64,000 bases of DNA from Guptibacillus hwajinpoensis (GCF_001039475.1 NZ_LELK01000001.1:1762819-1826818); one strand, 5' to 3'; shown: positions 43,826-52,547, counted from the first letter of the stretch. The notes: generated by a model not told the origin, from the sequence alone. Translations and numbers: made by a program.

Positions 43826-44017
43826 CTAGAATACAATTTCTACTATTATGACAATTCTATCAATAATTCCCTGTTTCGCATAATAATTAAGAGCTTCATA
43901 GAATCTCTCTTCAAAAACAGGACTAAAGTACGTATTAAGACCCACTCTTTTTTTAGTGCACATATTTAGTAGTTCTTCTAATAAATCCAGCGTATACAAG
44001 GTTTCATTCATATCCAT
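43826..44017 (-). CDS. Small 63-aa hypothetical protein
   Basis: Frame of 63 codons with ATG 44017 after GAGAGGAAA. The product is soluble and acidic at the start (NETLYTLDLLEELLNMC), with an amphipathic helix and a hydrophobic end (IIDRIVIIVEIVF). It is on the same strand as the formamidase, which starts 14 bp downstream of its stop. I do not recognise a family, and coding status rests mainly on the ribosome site and the operon position. Confidence 0.45.
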   Translation of the reverse strand: MDMNETLYTLDLLEELLNMCTKKRVGLNTYFSPVFEERFYEALNYYAKQGIIDRIVIIVEIVF

Positions 44018-44128
44018 CTAGGTATTTCCTCTCATGACCCCATATAGAATCGCACAAAAGTACCATTATTCGCCATTCTTCGCTATGTTACGACTAATAC
44101 CATCGTCACGTTTTTTTTAAAACTACTG

Positions 44129-44189
44129 TTACAATCTATTAATATTGCATTAATGATTACGCGTTACACTGAGTTTTGTAAGTTTAACA
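44129..44189 (+). promoter_or_regulatory. Possible PhoP-box array before the alkaline phosphatase
   Basis: Hexamers at an 11-bp period are TTACAA (44129), TAATAT (44140), TAATGA (44151), CGTTAC (44162), GTTTTG (44173) and TTAACA (44184). The first and last fit the TTHACA PhoP element; the middle ones are poor. Phosphate-starvation control is plausible but weakly supported. Confidence 0.35.
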
Positions 44190-44213
44190 AAAACGATTCG
44201 GGAGGATTTATAT

Positions 44214-45650
44214 ATGTTTGTTAAAAAAGCTAAGAAAAAACTGATTCCTTTCGCAGTGATATCGTCACTAGCGGTTGCAGGATTTGCTGGAAATGCCCCT
44301 GGTATTGAAGCTAAATCTGATAAAGAAAAAAAAGATAACAACAAAATCGAGAACGTTATTTTCTTGATTGGTGATGGTATGGGACCAGCTTATACGACAG
44401 CTTATCGTTCTTATCAAGATGATAAATCTACACCGTATATGGAAGAAACAGCTTTTGATCAGCATCTAGTTGGTGCTCAACAAACATATTCATGGGATCA
44501 TGAAGAAACCGTAACAGACTCTGCAGCAGCTGGAACAGCAATGGCAGCAGGCGTAAAAACATACAATGGTGCTATTTCTGTTGATATAGACAAAAAAGAA
44601 GTAAAAACAGTTCTTGAAGAAGCGAAGGAAAACGAGAAAGCAACTGGACTTGTTTCCACATCTCAAATTAACCATGCAACTCCAGCATCATTTGGTGCAC
44701 ATGATGAATCTCGTAATAACTACAATGATATTGCAGATGATTACTATGATGATTTGATTGATGGCGAACATAAAGTAGATGTTCTTCTTGGCGGAGGTAC
44801 CTCTTACTTCGAGCGTTCGGATCGTAACCTAACAGAAGAATTCCAAAAAGACGGATATAGCTACGTAACTTCGAAAGAAGAGCTAGCTAAAGATAAGAAC
44901 GAACAAATTCTAGGTCTTTTCGCGCCAAAAGGGTTGGACAAAGCGATTGACCGTACTGATGAAACGCCATCCCTTGCTGATATGACAGAAGCTGCACTTG
45001 AGCGCCTGAAAAAAGACGATGATGGCTTCTTCCTAATGGTTGAAGGTAGCCAGATCGACTGGGCAGGTCATGATAACGATGCGGTTGCAGCGATGAGTGA
45101 AATGGAAGACTTCGAGAAGGCTTACCAGAAAGCAATTGAATTTGCGAAGAAAGACAAGAATACACTTGTTGTTGCGACAGCAGACCATTCTACAGGCGGA
45201 TTCGCTATGGGACGTGACGGTGAGTACCAATGGAACCCAGCTCCACTAAAAGCAGCGAAAAAGACACCTGACTTCATGGCAGCCGAGATCGCTAAAGGTG
45301 CTGATGTAGAAGAAACTTTAAACAAACACATTGACCTAGAACTAACTTCTGATGAAATTGCATCTGTAAAAGAAGCAGCAAAGACGAAGAAGACAGTTGA
45401 AATCGACAACGCAATTGAGAAAATCTTTGACATACGCTCTGGAACTGGCTGGACAACAGGTGGACACACAGGCGTTGACGTAAGTGTTTATGCTTACGGT
45501 CCAGAATCCGAAGACTTTATCGGACTTCACGATAATACTGAAACTGGTCAGATGATCATGGATCTAGTGAATGCAAAGCAAGAGCAAGATCATGGCGACG
45601 ATGATCACGAGGATCACGACGATGAAGATGAAGATGAGGATCAAGACTAA
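44214..45650 (+). CDS. Secreted alkaline phosphatase
   Basis: PhoA-family phosphomonoesterase of 478 aa with a signal peptide (1-33). NVIFLIGDGMG holds the metal Asp. Ser103 in TDSAAAGTAMA is the nucleophile. SQINHATPASFGAH, EGSQIDWAGHDND, TADHSTGGF and WTTGGHTG provide Zn/Mg ligands. The last 24 residues are almost only Asp, Glu and His (HGDDDHEDHDDEDEDED), a tail absent from B. subtilis PhoA/PhoB and possibly metal-binding. GGGAGG precedes the ATG. Monocistronic with terminator. Confidence 0.92.
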   Translation: MFVKKAKKKLIPFAVISSLAVAGFAGNAPGIEAKSDKEKKDNNKIENVIFLIGDGMGPAYTTAYRSYQDDKSTPYMEETAFDQHLVGAQQTYSWDHEETVTDSAAAGTAMAAGVKTYNGAISVDIDKKEVKTVLEEAKENEKATGLVSTSQINHATPASFGAHDESRNNYNDIADDYYDDLIDGEHKVDVLLGGGTSYFERSDRNLTEEFQKDGYSYVTSKEELAKDKNEQILGLFAPKGLDKAIDRTDETPSLADMTEAALERLKKDDDGFFLMVEGSQIDWAGHDNDAVAAMSEMEDFEKAYQKAIEFAKKDKNTLVVATADHSTGGFAMGRDGEYQWNPAPLKAAKKTPDFMAAEIAKGADVEETLNKHIDLELTSDEIASVKEAAKTKKTVEIDNAIEKIFDIRSGTGWTTGGHTGVDVSVYAYGPESEDFIGLHDNTETGQMIMDLVNAKQEQDHGDDDHEDHDDEDEDEDQD

Positions 45651-45682
45651 GACTCGTGTAAATAGCACAAAATAAAAAATAC

Positions 45683-45715
45683 TCCCGCTGCTTTAGAAAG
45701 GCAGCGGGAATTTCT
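45683..45715 (+). terminator. Terminator of the alkaline phosphatase gene
   Basis: TCCCGCTGC and complement, then ATTTCT. Confidence 0.82.
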
Positions 45716-45740
45716 CTTCACAATGATGGAGGTCATTTCA

Positions 45741-46430
45741 TTGAAATATGTAGTAGTTACTCTCTTATCGGCTTCTCTTTTGCTTGGCGGCTGCGCAGCA
45801 AACAATGAAGGGCAAAGCAAAGTTTCTCAAAACGAGCCTTCAACAAATACCGCAGAAGCTAATGATAATCAGAACAAAGATTCATCAATAAACGAATCCG
45901 ATAAAAGCATCATGGATAGTCCACAAGCTCCAGATGATAGCTCACTAACCGAAGTTGGTAAAACAGTAGAAGACCAAGACGGAATGATTACGTTAAAAGC
46001 GATCTCAAAATATGATGAAACCATTTCAATTGGAGATGTCGAGTTAACCATTTCAGATGTGAAGGTGATGGATTACGCCCCTTCTCCCGATTTGGTTGAT
46101 TTCTTCCACGGCTATTCAGATAACGAAACTCAGTTTAATTATGTGAAGTTACGCGTTAACGTGAAAAACACTTCAGATCAAACAGTTAACTTCGCCCCAG
46201 TTTCTCTTCTTGAAACAGGTAGTGAGAAAAAAGGATTTGAAGATGATTTTTATCTTGAGAACTTATACGGAAATTTAGGACCAGGTGAAGAGAAAGCCGG
46301 CCAGCTTGGCTTTGTTCTTAACGAGACCGACGTTGAGAAGCTAAAATCAATAATAGTAAACACAAGCGATGTGTTCGATGAGAACAAAGAATCATTAACA
46401 GAAGCCAAGTCAATTACTATTCCATTTTAA
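45741..46430 (+). CDS. DUF4352-type lipoprotein
   Basis: Lipoprotein of 229 aa. The lipobox LLGGC ends a 16-residue signal. A Ser/Asn/Asp-rich linker (20-75) leads to a beta-sandwich domain (about 85-229) of the DUF4352/Telomeric-repeat-binding-like immunoglobulin group: VELTISDVKVM, NYVKLRVNVKNTSDQTVNF, GPGEEKAGQLGFVL. TTG 45741 is chosen because GGAGG lies eight bases upstream; earlier in-frame ATG codons overlap that site. Extracellular, unknown ligand. Confidence 0.8.
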   Translation: MKYVVVTLLSASLLLGGCAANNEGQSKVSQNEPSTNTAEANDNQNKDSSINESDKSIMDSPQAPDDSSLTEVGKTVEDQDGMITLKAISKYDETISIGDVELTISDVKVMDYAPSPDLVDFFHGYSDNETQFNYVKLRVNVKNTSDQTVNFAPVSLLETGSEKKGFEDDFYLENLYGNLGPGEEKAGQLGFVLNETDVEKLKSIIVNTSDVFDENKESLTEAKSITIPF

Positions 46431-46457
46431 AGACTCCCATTTGGGGGTCTTTTTGTT
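46429..46457 (+). terminator. Terminator of the DUF4352 gene
   Basis: AAAGACTCCC, short loop, GGGGGTCTTTTTG, overlapping the stop codon. Confidence 0.8.
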
Positions 46458-46462
46458 AAGTT

Positions 46463-46515
46463 CGCGGATATAATTCAGTTTCCGCGGATATATCTCGAAT
46501 ATCGCGGATATCCAC
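46463..46515. repeat. 20-nt tandem repeat, CGCGGATATA type
   Basis: Three starts exactly 20 nt apart (46463, 46483, 46503), each CGCGGATAT. It is related to the longer, more degenerate array at 20367-20470. Confidence 0.72.
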
Positions 46516-46527
46516 TATGATAGCAAC

Positions 46528-46689
46528 TCATTCAGAAGCAGTCTTGAACCCTTTTGTTACATACCAGAAGAAATAGGTAACAAATGATAGACTGAGACAA
46601 CCGAATAAAAAAGCCGACTGAAGTCTATAGCCTTTATTCTCAACCATCCAATCCAACGCCAAATGAAAAACCGCTGCTAAATCTAGCAT
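46528..46689 (-). CDS. Small 53-aa membrane protein
   Basis: Frame of 53 codons with ATG 46689 and a strong AGGAGGAG site. The product has an amphipathic N terminus (LDLAAVFHLALDWMVENK) and one membrane helix (about 28-44: FLFGCLSLSFVTYFFWYVT), then a basic end. Same strand as the IDEAL gene, which starts 265 bp upstream. Likely a real short gene of unknown function. Confidence 0.6.
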   Translation of the reverse strand: MLDLAAVFHLALDWMVENKGYRLQSAFLFGCLSLSFVTYFFWYVTKGFKTASE

Positions 46690-46756
46690 CAACTTCTCCT
46701 CCTGAGTGTTTGATTACTAGATTATAAGCAAGCGGTCTTGAATATATGCCTATTAT

Positions 46757-46954
46757 TTATCGAATTGAGTTAAGACGGTCAGTTAGTTCCATAAATAACT
46801 CTCGGTTACGTTGGTCAAGGGATGCGTCAATTTCTTTTTTAAGTTGATCTTGTCTTTGTTCTATAGTGGAAGCATTGATGTGTTCGATAAGCTGTTCAAC
46901 CATTTCCTGTCTCTTTTCCGAAATCTGATTCTGGTACACTTTTCGATTCTCCAT
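46757..46954 (-). CDS. IDEAL-domain-like small protein
   Basis: A 65-aa protein rich in Gln and Glu, wholly helical. Its C-terminal half, KKEIDASLDQRNRELFMELT, matches the IDEAL domain pattern (IDxALDxxDxExFxxL) found in Bacillus YpiB, ComK and other small proteins. ATG 46954 has a GGAGTGCGAG-type site; an earlier in-frame ATG would add five residues. Possibly a protein-protein adaptor. Confidence 0.62.
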   Translation of the reverse strand: MENRKVYQNQISEKRQEMVEQLIEHINASTIEQRQDQLKKEIDASLDQRNRELFMELTDRLNSIR

Positions 46955-47174
46955 CTCGCACTCCTCCATTCAAATTGATAGAAACGTTGCTACGTTTGCT
47001 ATGCTGTTAGTTCTATTCTATCCGATTTTTAGAAAGTTTAAACAATAGTTTAGAAGATTCTAATAAATAAGGTCGAATTTTGTACTATTTTACTAGATTT
47101 GAGCCAGTTATTTGGCTTTTTAAAAGCCATTTTATTACCTTACACATATTTCACAAGATGTTTTTTGGTTATAT

Positions 47175-47212
47175 AAAAAAGGGTATCACCGAAACCTTCG
47201 GAGATACCCTTC
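47175..47212 (-). terminator. Terminator of the metzincin gene
   Basis: Minus-strand AAGGGTATCTCCGAA with complement, then six T, 18 bp after the stop. Confidence 0.88.
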
Positions 47213-47229
47213 TACATTCATTTCAACTA

Positions 47230-48150
47230 TTAATTACCATACCAGCTTTTGTGAGCTTCGATCTCATTATCATGATCTTGATCCCAATAGTCTACGCTAT
47301 AAGAATAGTCGTAGTTCATAATGCACTTAATGCCACTACCTTGTGCATCATGCCCAAGACCGTAGTTGTGAGAGAATTCGTGTTGAGCAGCGTGCCAAGT
47401 GTTTGTTGCACCTTGATCAAGGTTAACTGAAACTGCACTTCCATTAGGTGAGCTAGGATATACATAAGCAATACCACCTGAGTTGAAGTTAGGATCTTTC
47501 GTGAAACCTACAACAAAGTCATACCCGTTGCCATTCCAATCGCGATCCATGTCTTGAAGAATTTCAGAAGCGTTTGCACCTTGAGAGCTCCACTGACCAA
47601 GAGCTTTGATTTCGAAATCAATGTTATGGTCGCGAGTGAACGCGTTATCTGCATTCTCAACAATGTTTTGAGTCAAAGTTTGCCAATCACTATGCGCTGC
47701 ACGATATTCTTCATCAGCAGCGATCAAGACTGTTACGACTTTAGCGGTGTCAGTTGAACCGCCACCATCATCTGGATCCGGGTCTGTTCCCCCACCGCAG
47801 AATAGGATGCAAAGTTCGCCTTCTGTTGCTTTACCGTTCTTTTTATCTTCTTTTGCTGCTTTCTTCTCTGCTTTATCGGCTTTCTTTTCTGCCTTAACTT
47901 CATTCTTATTTATTTTCTTTTCGCTAAGCTTCTTACCTTTTTCATCCAATACGTCTACTACTGTTGAACGCTCCACTTTAGCAGGCTTATCAAACTTTTC
48001 TTTGCTCTCTGTTTTTGCTTTTGGAATTCCGTCAATTGTAACCTGATTCCCCTGTGAATCTAAAGTAGTTGTTCCACTTGCTTCACTTAATCCTGGAGCG
48101 ATTAAAAGTGACACTGCAAGAGTTAATGATGCAAACCCTTTAATTTTCAT
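47230..48150 (-). CDS. Secreted metzincin-type zinc protease
   Basis: A 306-aa secreted protein. Signal peptide 1-24, a propeptide-like region (25-70), then a striking Lys/Ala/Glu-rich helix (79-109, EKKADKAEKKAAKEDKK). A disulfide candidate CILFC (114-118) is followed by an acidic hinge (DPDPDDGGG), with the protease domain from about 138. Zinc site HEFSHNYGLGHD: His257, Glu258, His261, His267. A Met-turn follows in KCIMNYDYSY. Extracellular endopeptidase of the M12-like group; substrate unknown. The KAEKKA helix may shield the active site before maturation. GGGGGAAAAGG precedes the ATG. Confidence 0.85.
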   Translation of the reverse strand: MKIKGFASLTLAVSLLIAPGLSEASGTTTLDSQGNQVTIDGIPKAKTESKEKFDKPAKVERSTVVDVLDEKGKKLSEKKINKNEVKAEKKADKAEKKAAKEDKKNGKATEGELCILFCGGGTDPDPDDGGGSTDTAKVVTVLIAADEEYRAAHSDWQTLTQNIVENADNAFTRDHNIDFEIKALGQWSSQGANASEILQDMDRDWNGNGYDFVVGFTKDPNFNSGGIAYVYPSSPNGSAVSVNLDQGATNTWHAAQHEFSHNYGLGHDAQGSGIKCIMNYDYSYSVDYWDQDHDNEIEAHKSWYGN

Positions 48151-48468
48151 TCCTTTTCCCCCTAAGTTGTTTTTAGCACATCTCTTAATCTAGCATAGGA
48201 ATACTAGAATTACGGGGGCCAAAAGGTAGAAATTAGTCGAATTATGTCTAGGGAAAAAGGACTTTATTTCTTAATAAATCCTGAATAAAGGGACTTTTTT
48301 TTTTACAATCGCTTCTTTTGCTAAGTTAAATCATTAGATCTAGGGATTAAGGTCTATGTACACATTCCATGACAAATACGGTCATAGTCGGTTAATTCAG
48401 GACTTTAGTCACGGATCTCTGTATTGTAAATACCTTGAACGCCTAATAAACCTTTAATCTAGCGTTTC
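48151..48468. other. Gap with an orphan plus-strand terminator
   Basis: A hairpin CTTTATT..AATAAAG followed by ten T ends near 48304 on the plus strand, yet no plus-strand gene precedes it. The metzincin promoter should also lie here, at the left edge. No coding frame found. Confidence 0.45.
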
Positions 48469-49362
48469 TCACTCCATAAGAGCAGATGTACGGATCATTT
48501 CCAGAAAACGTTTCGCTGAAGGCGGTAATGAAGTTTCACACTCTAGACTAACCAGCGCCACCGATCGATTGATCTCCTGAAAATGAGAAGGCTCTAATTT
48601 CACTATTGTTCCGCTATCTATTAAATCTTGAACTAGTGATTGGGTTAAGAGAGCAACACCCTTTCCTCTTCGAACAAAATCTAATGCAGTTGCTGGTGGT
48701 AGTTCAACCGTTTCCATTCCATAGGAAAGATGCGTTTTCTGCCAATGCTTACTTCCTTCACTCCAATCCGTTAGAATATAAGGCTTACTGTTTTCAAAAA
48801 CTTCTTTTACAGTGTAGCTTCTTTCCTCTACCTTGCTAATCGGATGATCCTTATGAGCCACTAATAATAGACGTTCCTTAATCAAGTGAAGCAGTTTTAA
48901 ATCACTATTGAAAAAAGGGTACGTAATTAGACCCATTTTAATAAATCCGTCATACAACATCTCGATGATCTGTTGATTATGTCCAGTATGTATGAAAAGG
49001 TCAATCTCTGGATATGAATCGTACATCCTGGATAGTGTAGATGAGAACAAACCTGTTGTAAAAGTTGGTAAAGTACCTATTGTGATTTGCCCCCTCGTCC
49101 CTTTTTTAATGGATTGAGCCCTCTCTGCTCCTATGACAAGAACATCTAAAGCTTGGCGAGCGTATGGAAGAAATCCCTCGCCAAGTTCTGTAAGCTCCAT
49201 CCTTTTCCCGACTCGTTCAAATAATGAACCCCCTATGCTTTTTTCAAGCTCTTTGACTCGTAAACTTACTGTAGGCTGTGAAACGTCTAGATATCTTGCG
49301 GCTTTACTGAATGATCCCAATCGAACAACATAGTCAAATGCTTTCAGTTGATTAATCTCCAC
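48469..49362 (-). CDS. LysR-family regulator
   Basis: A 297-aa LysR regulator. Helix-turn-helix LGSFSKAARYLDVSQPTVSLRVKELEKSIGG (about 16-46, shown in part: AARYLDVSQPTVS), then a periplasmic-binding-fold effector domain (about 90-290). GTG start with GAGGTG upstream. It is divergent from a SAM methyltransferase gene across a 122-bp gap, the usual layout for regulator and target. Effector unknown. Confidence 0.85.
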   Translation of the reverse strand: MEINQLKAFDYVVRLGSFSKAARYLDVSQPTVSLRVKELEKSIGGSLFERVGKRMELTELGEGFLPYARQALDVLVIGAERAQSIKKGTRGQITIGTLPTFTTGLFSSTLSRMYDSYPEIDLFIHTGHNQQIIEMLYDGFIKMGLITYPFFNSDLKLLHLIKERLLLVAHKDHPISKVEERSYTVKEVFENSKPYILTDWSEGSKHWQKTHLSYGMETVELPPATALDFVRRGKGVALLTQSLVQDLIDSGTIVKLEPSHFQEINRSVALVSLECETSLPPSAKRFLEMIRTSALME

Positions 49363-49484
49363 ATAAACACCTCATCTATTAAAATAACTAATAGTAACTA
49401 TATCCTTTATTATATTGTTTAATTATTGGGATCTCATTACACTTCTACTAGCGCTTAATATTTATCGATGAAAGAAGGTTCAGG

Positions 49485-50111
49485 ATGAGACTTATAACGA
49501 GGGCAAGAAGCATCATTGATGGGCAATACGGAAATCCTAAGGGATGGCTAGGGTCGTTTATTGGAGAGAAGATGGTAAGACAGCATCGTATTGAAACGGT
49601 TTGGACGATTAAACAATTACATCTTCAGAAAGATGAAAACGTACTGGAAATCGGATGCGGTGCAGGATACGCTATGAAGCTTCTTTTAAGCACACTTAAC
49701 GTTGATAAAGTTATAGGATTAGATCTCTCAAAAACGCTCATTCAATCAGCTACGATACGTAATAAGAAAGAGATCAATAATGAGCGGGCTCAAGTAGTCT
49801 TTGGTAATGTGCACAACTTACCTTTTAAAGATAACAAGTTCTCTAAAGTAGTTAGCATTCATTCCATTTATTTCTGGGATGACTTAGCCCTAGCTGTTGC
49901 AGAGATTCATAGAGTGCTAACACCAGATGGATCAGTTGTGATTACACTTTGCAACGGAAAAAAAGGAGAAATGTGGGAAGGTATAAATACAATGATTCAC
50001 TACAAACTAATTCCATTGATGGAGGAGGCTAACTTTCAAGAAGTTAAATTGGTAACAGGGCCTCTATCTCGACAGTATCAAACCGTTTCGGTTTCAGGAA
50101 AAAAGCTATAA
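49485..50111 (+). CDS. Class I SAM-dependent methyltransferase
   Basis: A 208-aa methyltransferase. Motif I is NVLEIGCGAGYAMKLLL, motif II is KVIGLDLSK, and PFKDNKFSKVVSIHSIYFWDD fits motif III/IV of the UbiE/Coq5-like group. The substrate is unknown; it may be a quinone, lipid or foreign compound. GAAAGAAGG precedes the ATG. Divergent from the LysR gene, which may control it. Confidence 0.85.
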   Translation: MRLITRARSIIDGQYGNPKGWLGSFIGEKMVRQHRIETVWTIKQLHLQKDENVLEIGCGAGYAMKLLLSTLNVDKVIGLDLSKTLIQSATIRNKKEINNERAQVVFGNVHNLPFKDNKFSKVVSIHSIYFWDDLALAVAEIHRVLTPDGSVVITLCNGKKGEMWEGINTMIHYKLIPLMEEANFQEVKLVTGPLSRQYQTVSVSGKKL

Positions 50112-50115
50112 ATGA

Positions 50116-50150
50116 AGAAACAGGGATCCATCAAGGACCCCTGTTTCTCA
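50116..50150. terminator. Bidirectional terminator
   Basis: GAAACAGGGATCC, loop, GGACCCCTGTTTC between convergent genes. Confidence 0.82.
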
Positions 50151-50157
50151 ATCAGGT

Positions 50158-50967
50158 TTACTCTGTCATAAACCCATATTCTTTCAATATGTCCATTGTG
50201 ATCGTTTTGGCTTCCGTCCCTGAACCGTCTACCTTTGTCGCAAACACATACGAACGATCACCTGTTTCAATATACCCAACGAACCACCCAAGACCACTAT
50301 CCGATAAGCGGGTACCTGTTTTTCCAAAGAGTGTATATCCGTTTGTCTCCTCTTGAATCATCATTCGTTTTACGGTTTTCATAATCGTTTGATCAAATGG
50401 AAGCTCCTCCTTCACTAATTTCTCGATGAAATCCACCTGTTCCAAGGGACTGATTTCGAGCGAGCTATCTAGCCAGAAGTTATCAATTCCACCGCTGCTA
50501 TCTTTATTCCCATATGATAGTTTCTTTAGCCACTCATCCATATGGGTGGCTCCAATATCACGCGCCATATCCTGATAGTACCAGATGACTGAGTAGCGCA
50601 TTCCAGAGCCTAGCGTATGATCTTGATTCCAAATGTCGAATGCCCTCTCAACACCATCCCATCGCTTGACGTCATACTCGTCACGAACGGCTCCTAGTTG
50701 AAGACCAATTAAAGCATTGACCACTTTGAATGTCGATTCTGGAGTCTGTCTCTTGTTTGCTTGTTCTTCGTTATAGATGTAGGTTTTACCTTTCTTCAGA
50801 TCGCGTAAAATAAACGTTCCTTCATGATCTCTGAAGTAGGATGAGACATCCACCTTATGGTGATCTTTTTCCATTGAAGGAGAGGATGTTGCACTTGCAT
50901 GACTGGCTATGAGTGATGAACTTGAAATGGTCAAGCAGATTCCAATAAGGAGCAGAAAGCTCTTCAT
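50158..50967 (-). CDS. Class D beta-lactamase
   Basis: Secreted serine beta-lactamase of 269 aa that opens penicillin-type rings. Signal peptide 1-26. Motifs are Ser78-Thr-Phe-Lys81 (PESTFKVVNALIGLQLG, quoted in part), the Ser126-Val of the SxV motif (MRYSVIWYY), YGN, and KTGT near residue 217. The Bacillus group (BPU-1/YbxI-like) shares this size. The carboxylated Lys81 mechanism is implied. No regulator or mobile element nearby, so it looks intrinsic to the chromosome. AAAAAGGGGTG precedes the ATG. Confidence 0.9.
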   Translation of the reverse strand: MKSFLLLIGICLTISSSSLIASHASATSSPSMEKDHHKVDVSSYFRDHEGTFILRDLKKGKTYIYNEEQANKRQTPESTFKVVNALIGLQLGAVRDEYDVKRWDGVERAFDIWNQDHTLGSGMRYSVIWYYQDMARDIGATHMDEWLKKLSYGNKDSSGGIDNFWLDSSLEISPLEQVDFIEKLVKEELPFDQTIMKTVKRMMIQEETNGYTLFGKTGTRLSDSGLGWFVGYIETGDRSYVFATKVDGSGTEAKTITMDILKEYGFMTE

Positions 50968-51082
50968 AAAGTCACCCCTTTTTGCTTTAATTTAATACCT
51001 TAAGTCTATCCTTCCTCAGGTGACTTGAAATCCTAATATAGTCCTCTTTCCGACTAGTAGAAAATAACCTTTTCCATATAAA

Positions 51083-51118
51083 AAAACGAGTATACCATCG
51101 ATGGTATACTCGTTTTCC
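51083..51118 (-). terminator. Terminator of gltS
   Basis: Perfect self-complementary AAAACGAGTATACCAT and reverse, CG centre, T on both sides. It also faces nothing on the plus strand. Confidence 0.85.
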
Positions 51119-51122
51119 GTAC

Positions 51123-52547
51123 CTATGATTTCATGTGCTTCCCTTTACCAAAGTAAAACAGACCAGACAATATACCGATAATCACCATAATTATAGCGAA
51201 GATTAAACTAGGGACAGCCCCAAATTGTACGATGAACGGCACAGAAAGTGCTGTGACTAATCCACCACCTAAGAATGGTTCATAAACAAGCTGCTTATAG
51301 CCGAACGCTTCAAATGCTGGTGATTCGTTGTTAGGATCTACAATACGCATCAGTAGCAATCCTGTAGCCGTTACACCCATTGATTGACCAAAATCACCAA
51401 TTCCTCGCTCAAACCAGTAGTCTGGAATGATTTTCGGAGCGAGCGTGAGAAAGCCAAACAAGTTCCATGATATTCCTGCAACCGCAAGAATTAAGAATGG
51501 AACGAGGTATTCACCGATTACATCTAGTGACACAGTCGCAATCGCCGTAATGATTAAAACATCAAGCGCAAGTCCTTGAATACGGTTAATCATTCTACGA
51601 TCAACCAGGTTGTATTTATCCTTTTTGCTAAAGAATACTTGTAGTATAATACCGCCAAACATAGCGATAGGGAATAGCGGAATGTATTTCATGAAGCTTG
51701 ATCCTGTCCAATTTGTGATCGTGATGGCTTCAAGTCCGATAAGTCCTTGAAGGATTAACCAACCGATTAAGATCGCAAGCATAACAATCGCTAGATGAAA
51801 CGAAAGTGGCTCAATCGATTCAGGACGTGTTGTCATTTTACCAGCCGGTTCTCGATTCTGGTATTCCATAATCCCTTGCTTACGAAGCTCGGAAAAGCCA
51901 TTAACATCTTTAATGATCTTCGTTTTCCCTCTACGAACACCCCAGTTGATTAGGATAATACCAAATACGACACCAGAAAGAACACCTACCGTTGCGAGAC
52001 CAATAGCTAGGTCAAAAGCTTCTTCGAAACCAAGCTCTTCGAATGTGCTAGCCATACCTGCAGCAGTACCATGTCCCCCTTCAAACGCGACTTCGATCAG
52101 CGCCCCTGCCATTGCAGGAATATCAAAGAATGGCGTCAGAATAAAGATTGCAACAAGTAAGCCAATCACGTATTGGCCCCAGCCAATTGCCCAACCTAAG
52201 GAGAGCTGAGGGCCACCGAACTCCCATATATCGCGAAGCTTCGGCATCGTTGCTCCTAAGAATAATGAAGCAAATACGACGTTAATCATTAAACCTGGTA
52301 ATGCTGACCACACTTCAATGATTGTGCCTGTCATGATTCCACTTGCTAGAAAATGATCTTCACCCACAAATTGCGTCATGATTTTACCTAGTACCTGTGG
52401 TCCTACTAACAATGCGACGAAACCGCCAATAATAGATGATGGCAGAAATAAATTTTGTAGAACCTTTACTTTCAATCGAATGATCTTACCTATAAGTAGA
52501 AACACTCCTAAATACAATAACGCGAACCCTATCTGTTCCGGATTCAT
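51123..52547 (-). CDS. gltS: Sodium/glutamate symporter GltS
   Basis: A 474-aa carrier with two inverted five-helix halves. The FLPSSIIGGFVALLVGPQVLG opening, EGGHGTAAGMASTFEELGF in the first hairpin, and DFGQSMGVTATGLLLMRIVDP in the second hairpin are diagnostic of the ESS/GltS family. It imports glutamate with Na+. Longer than E. coli GltS (401 aa) mainly through the middle cytoplasmic loop (205-245). AAGAGGTG precedes the ATG. Monocistronic. Confidence 0.9.
   Translation of the reverse strand: MNPEQIGFALLYLGVFLLIGKIIRLKVKVLQNLFLPSSIIGGFVALLVGPQVLGKIMTQFVGEDHFLASGIMTGTIIEVWSALPGLMINVVFASLFLGATMPKLRDIWEFGGPQLSLGWAIGWGQYVIGLLVAIFILTPFFDIPAMAGALIEVAFEGGHGTAAGMASTFEELGFEEAFDLAIGLATVGVLSGVVFGIILINWGVRRGKTKIIKDVNGFSELRKQGIMEYQNREPAGKMTTRPESIEPLSFHLAIVMLAILIGWLILQGLIGLEAITITNWTGSSFMKYIPLFPIAMFGGIILQVFFSKKDKYNLVDRRMINRIQGLALDVLIITAIATVSLDVIGEYLVPFLILAVAGISWNLFGFLTLAPKIIPDYWFERGIGDFGQSMGVTATGLLLMRIVDPNNESPAFEAFGYKQLVYEPFLGGGLVTALSVPFIVQFGAVPSLIFAIIMVIIGILSGLFYFGKGKHMKS

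Noticed and set aside
44887-45530. Several minus-strand frames of up to 115 codons within the alkaline phosphatase gene
   Set aside because: They are antisense to a fully conserved enzyme. No ribosome sites.
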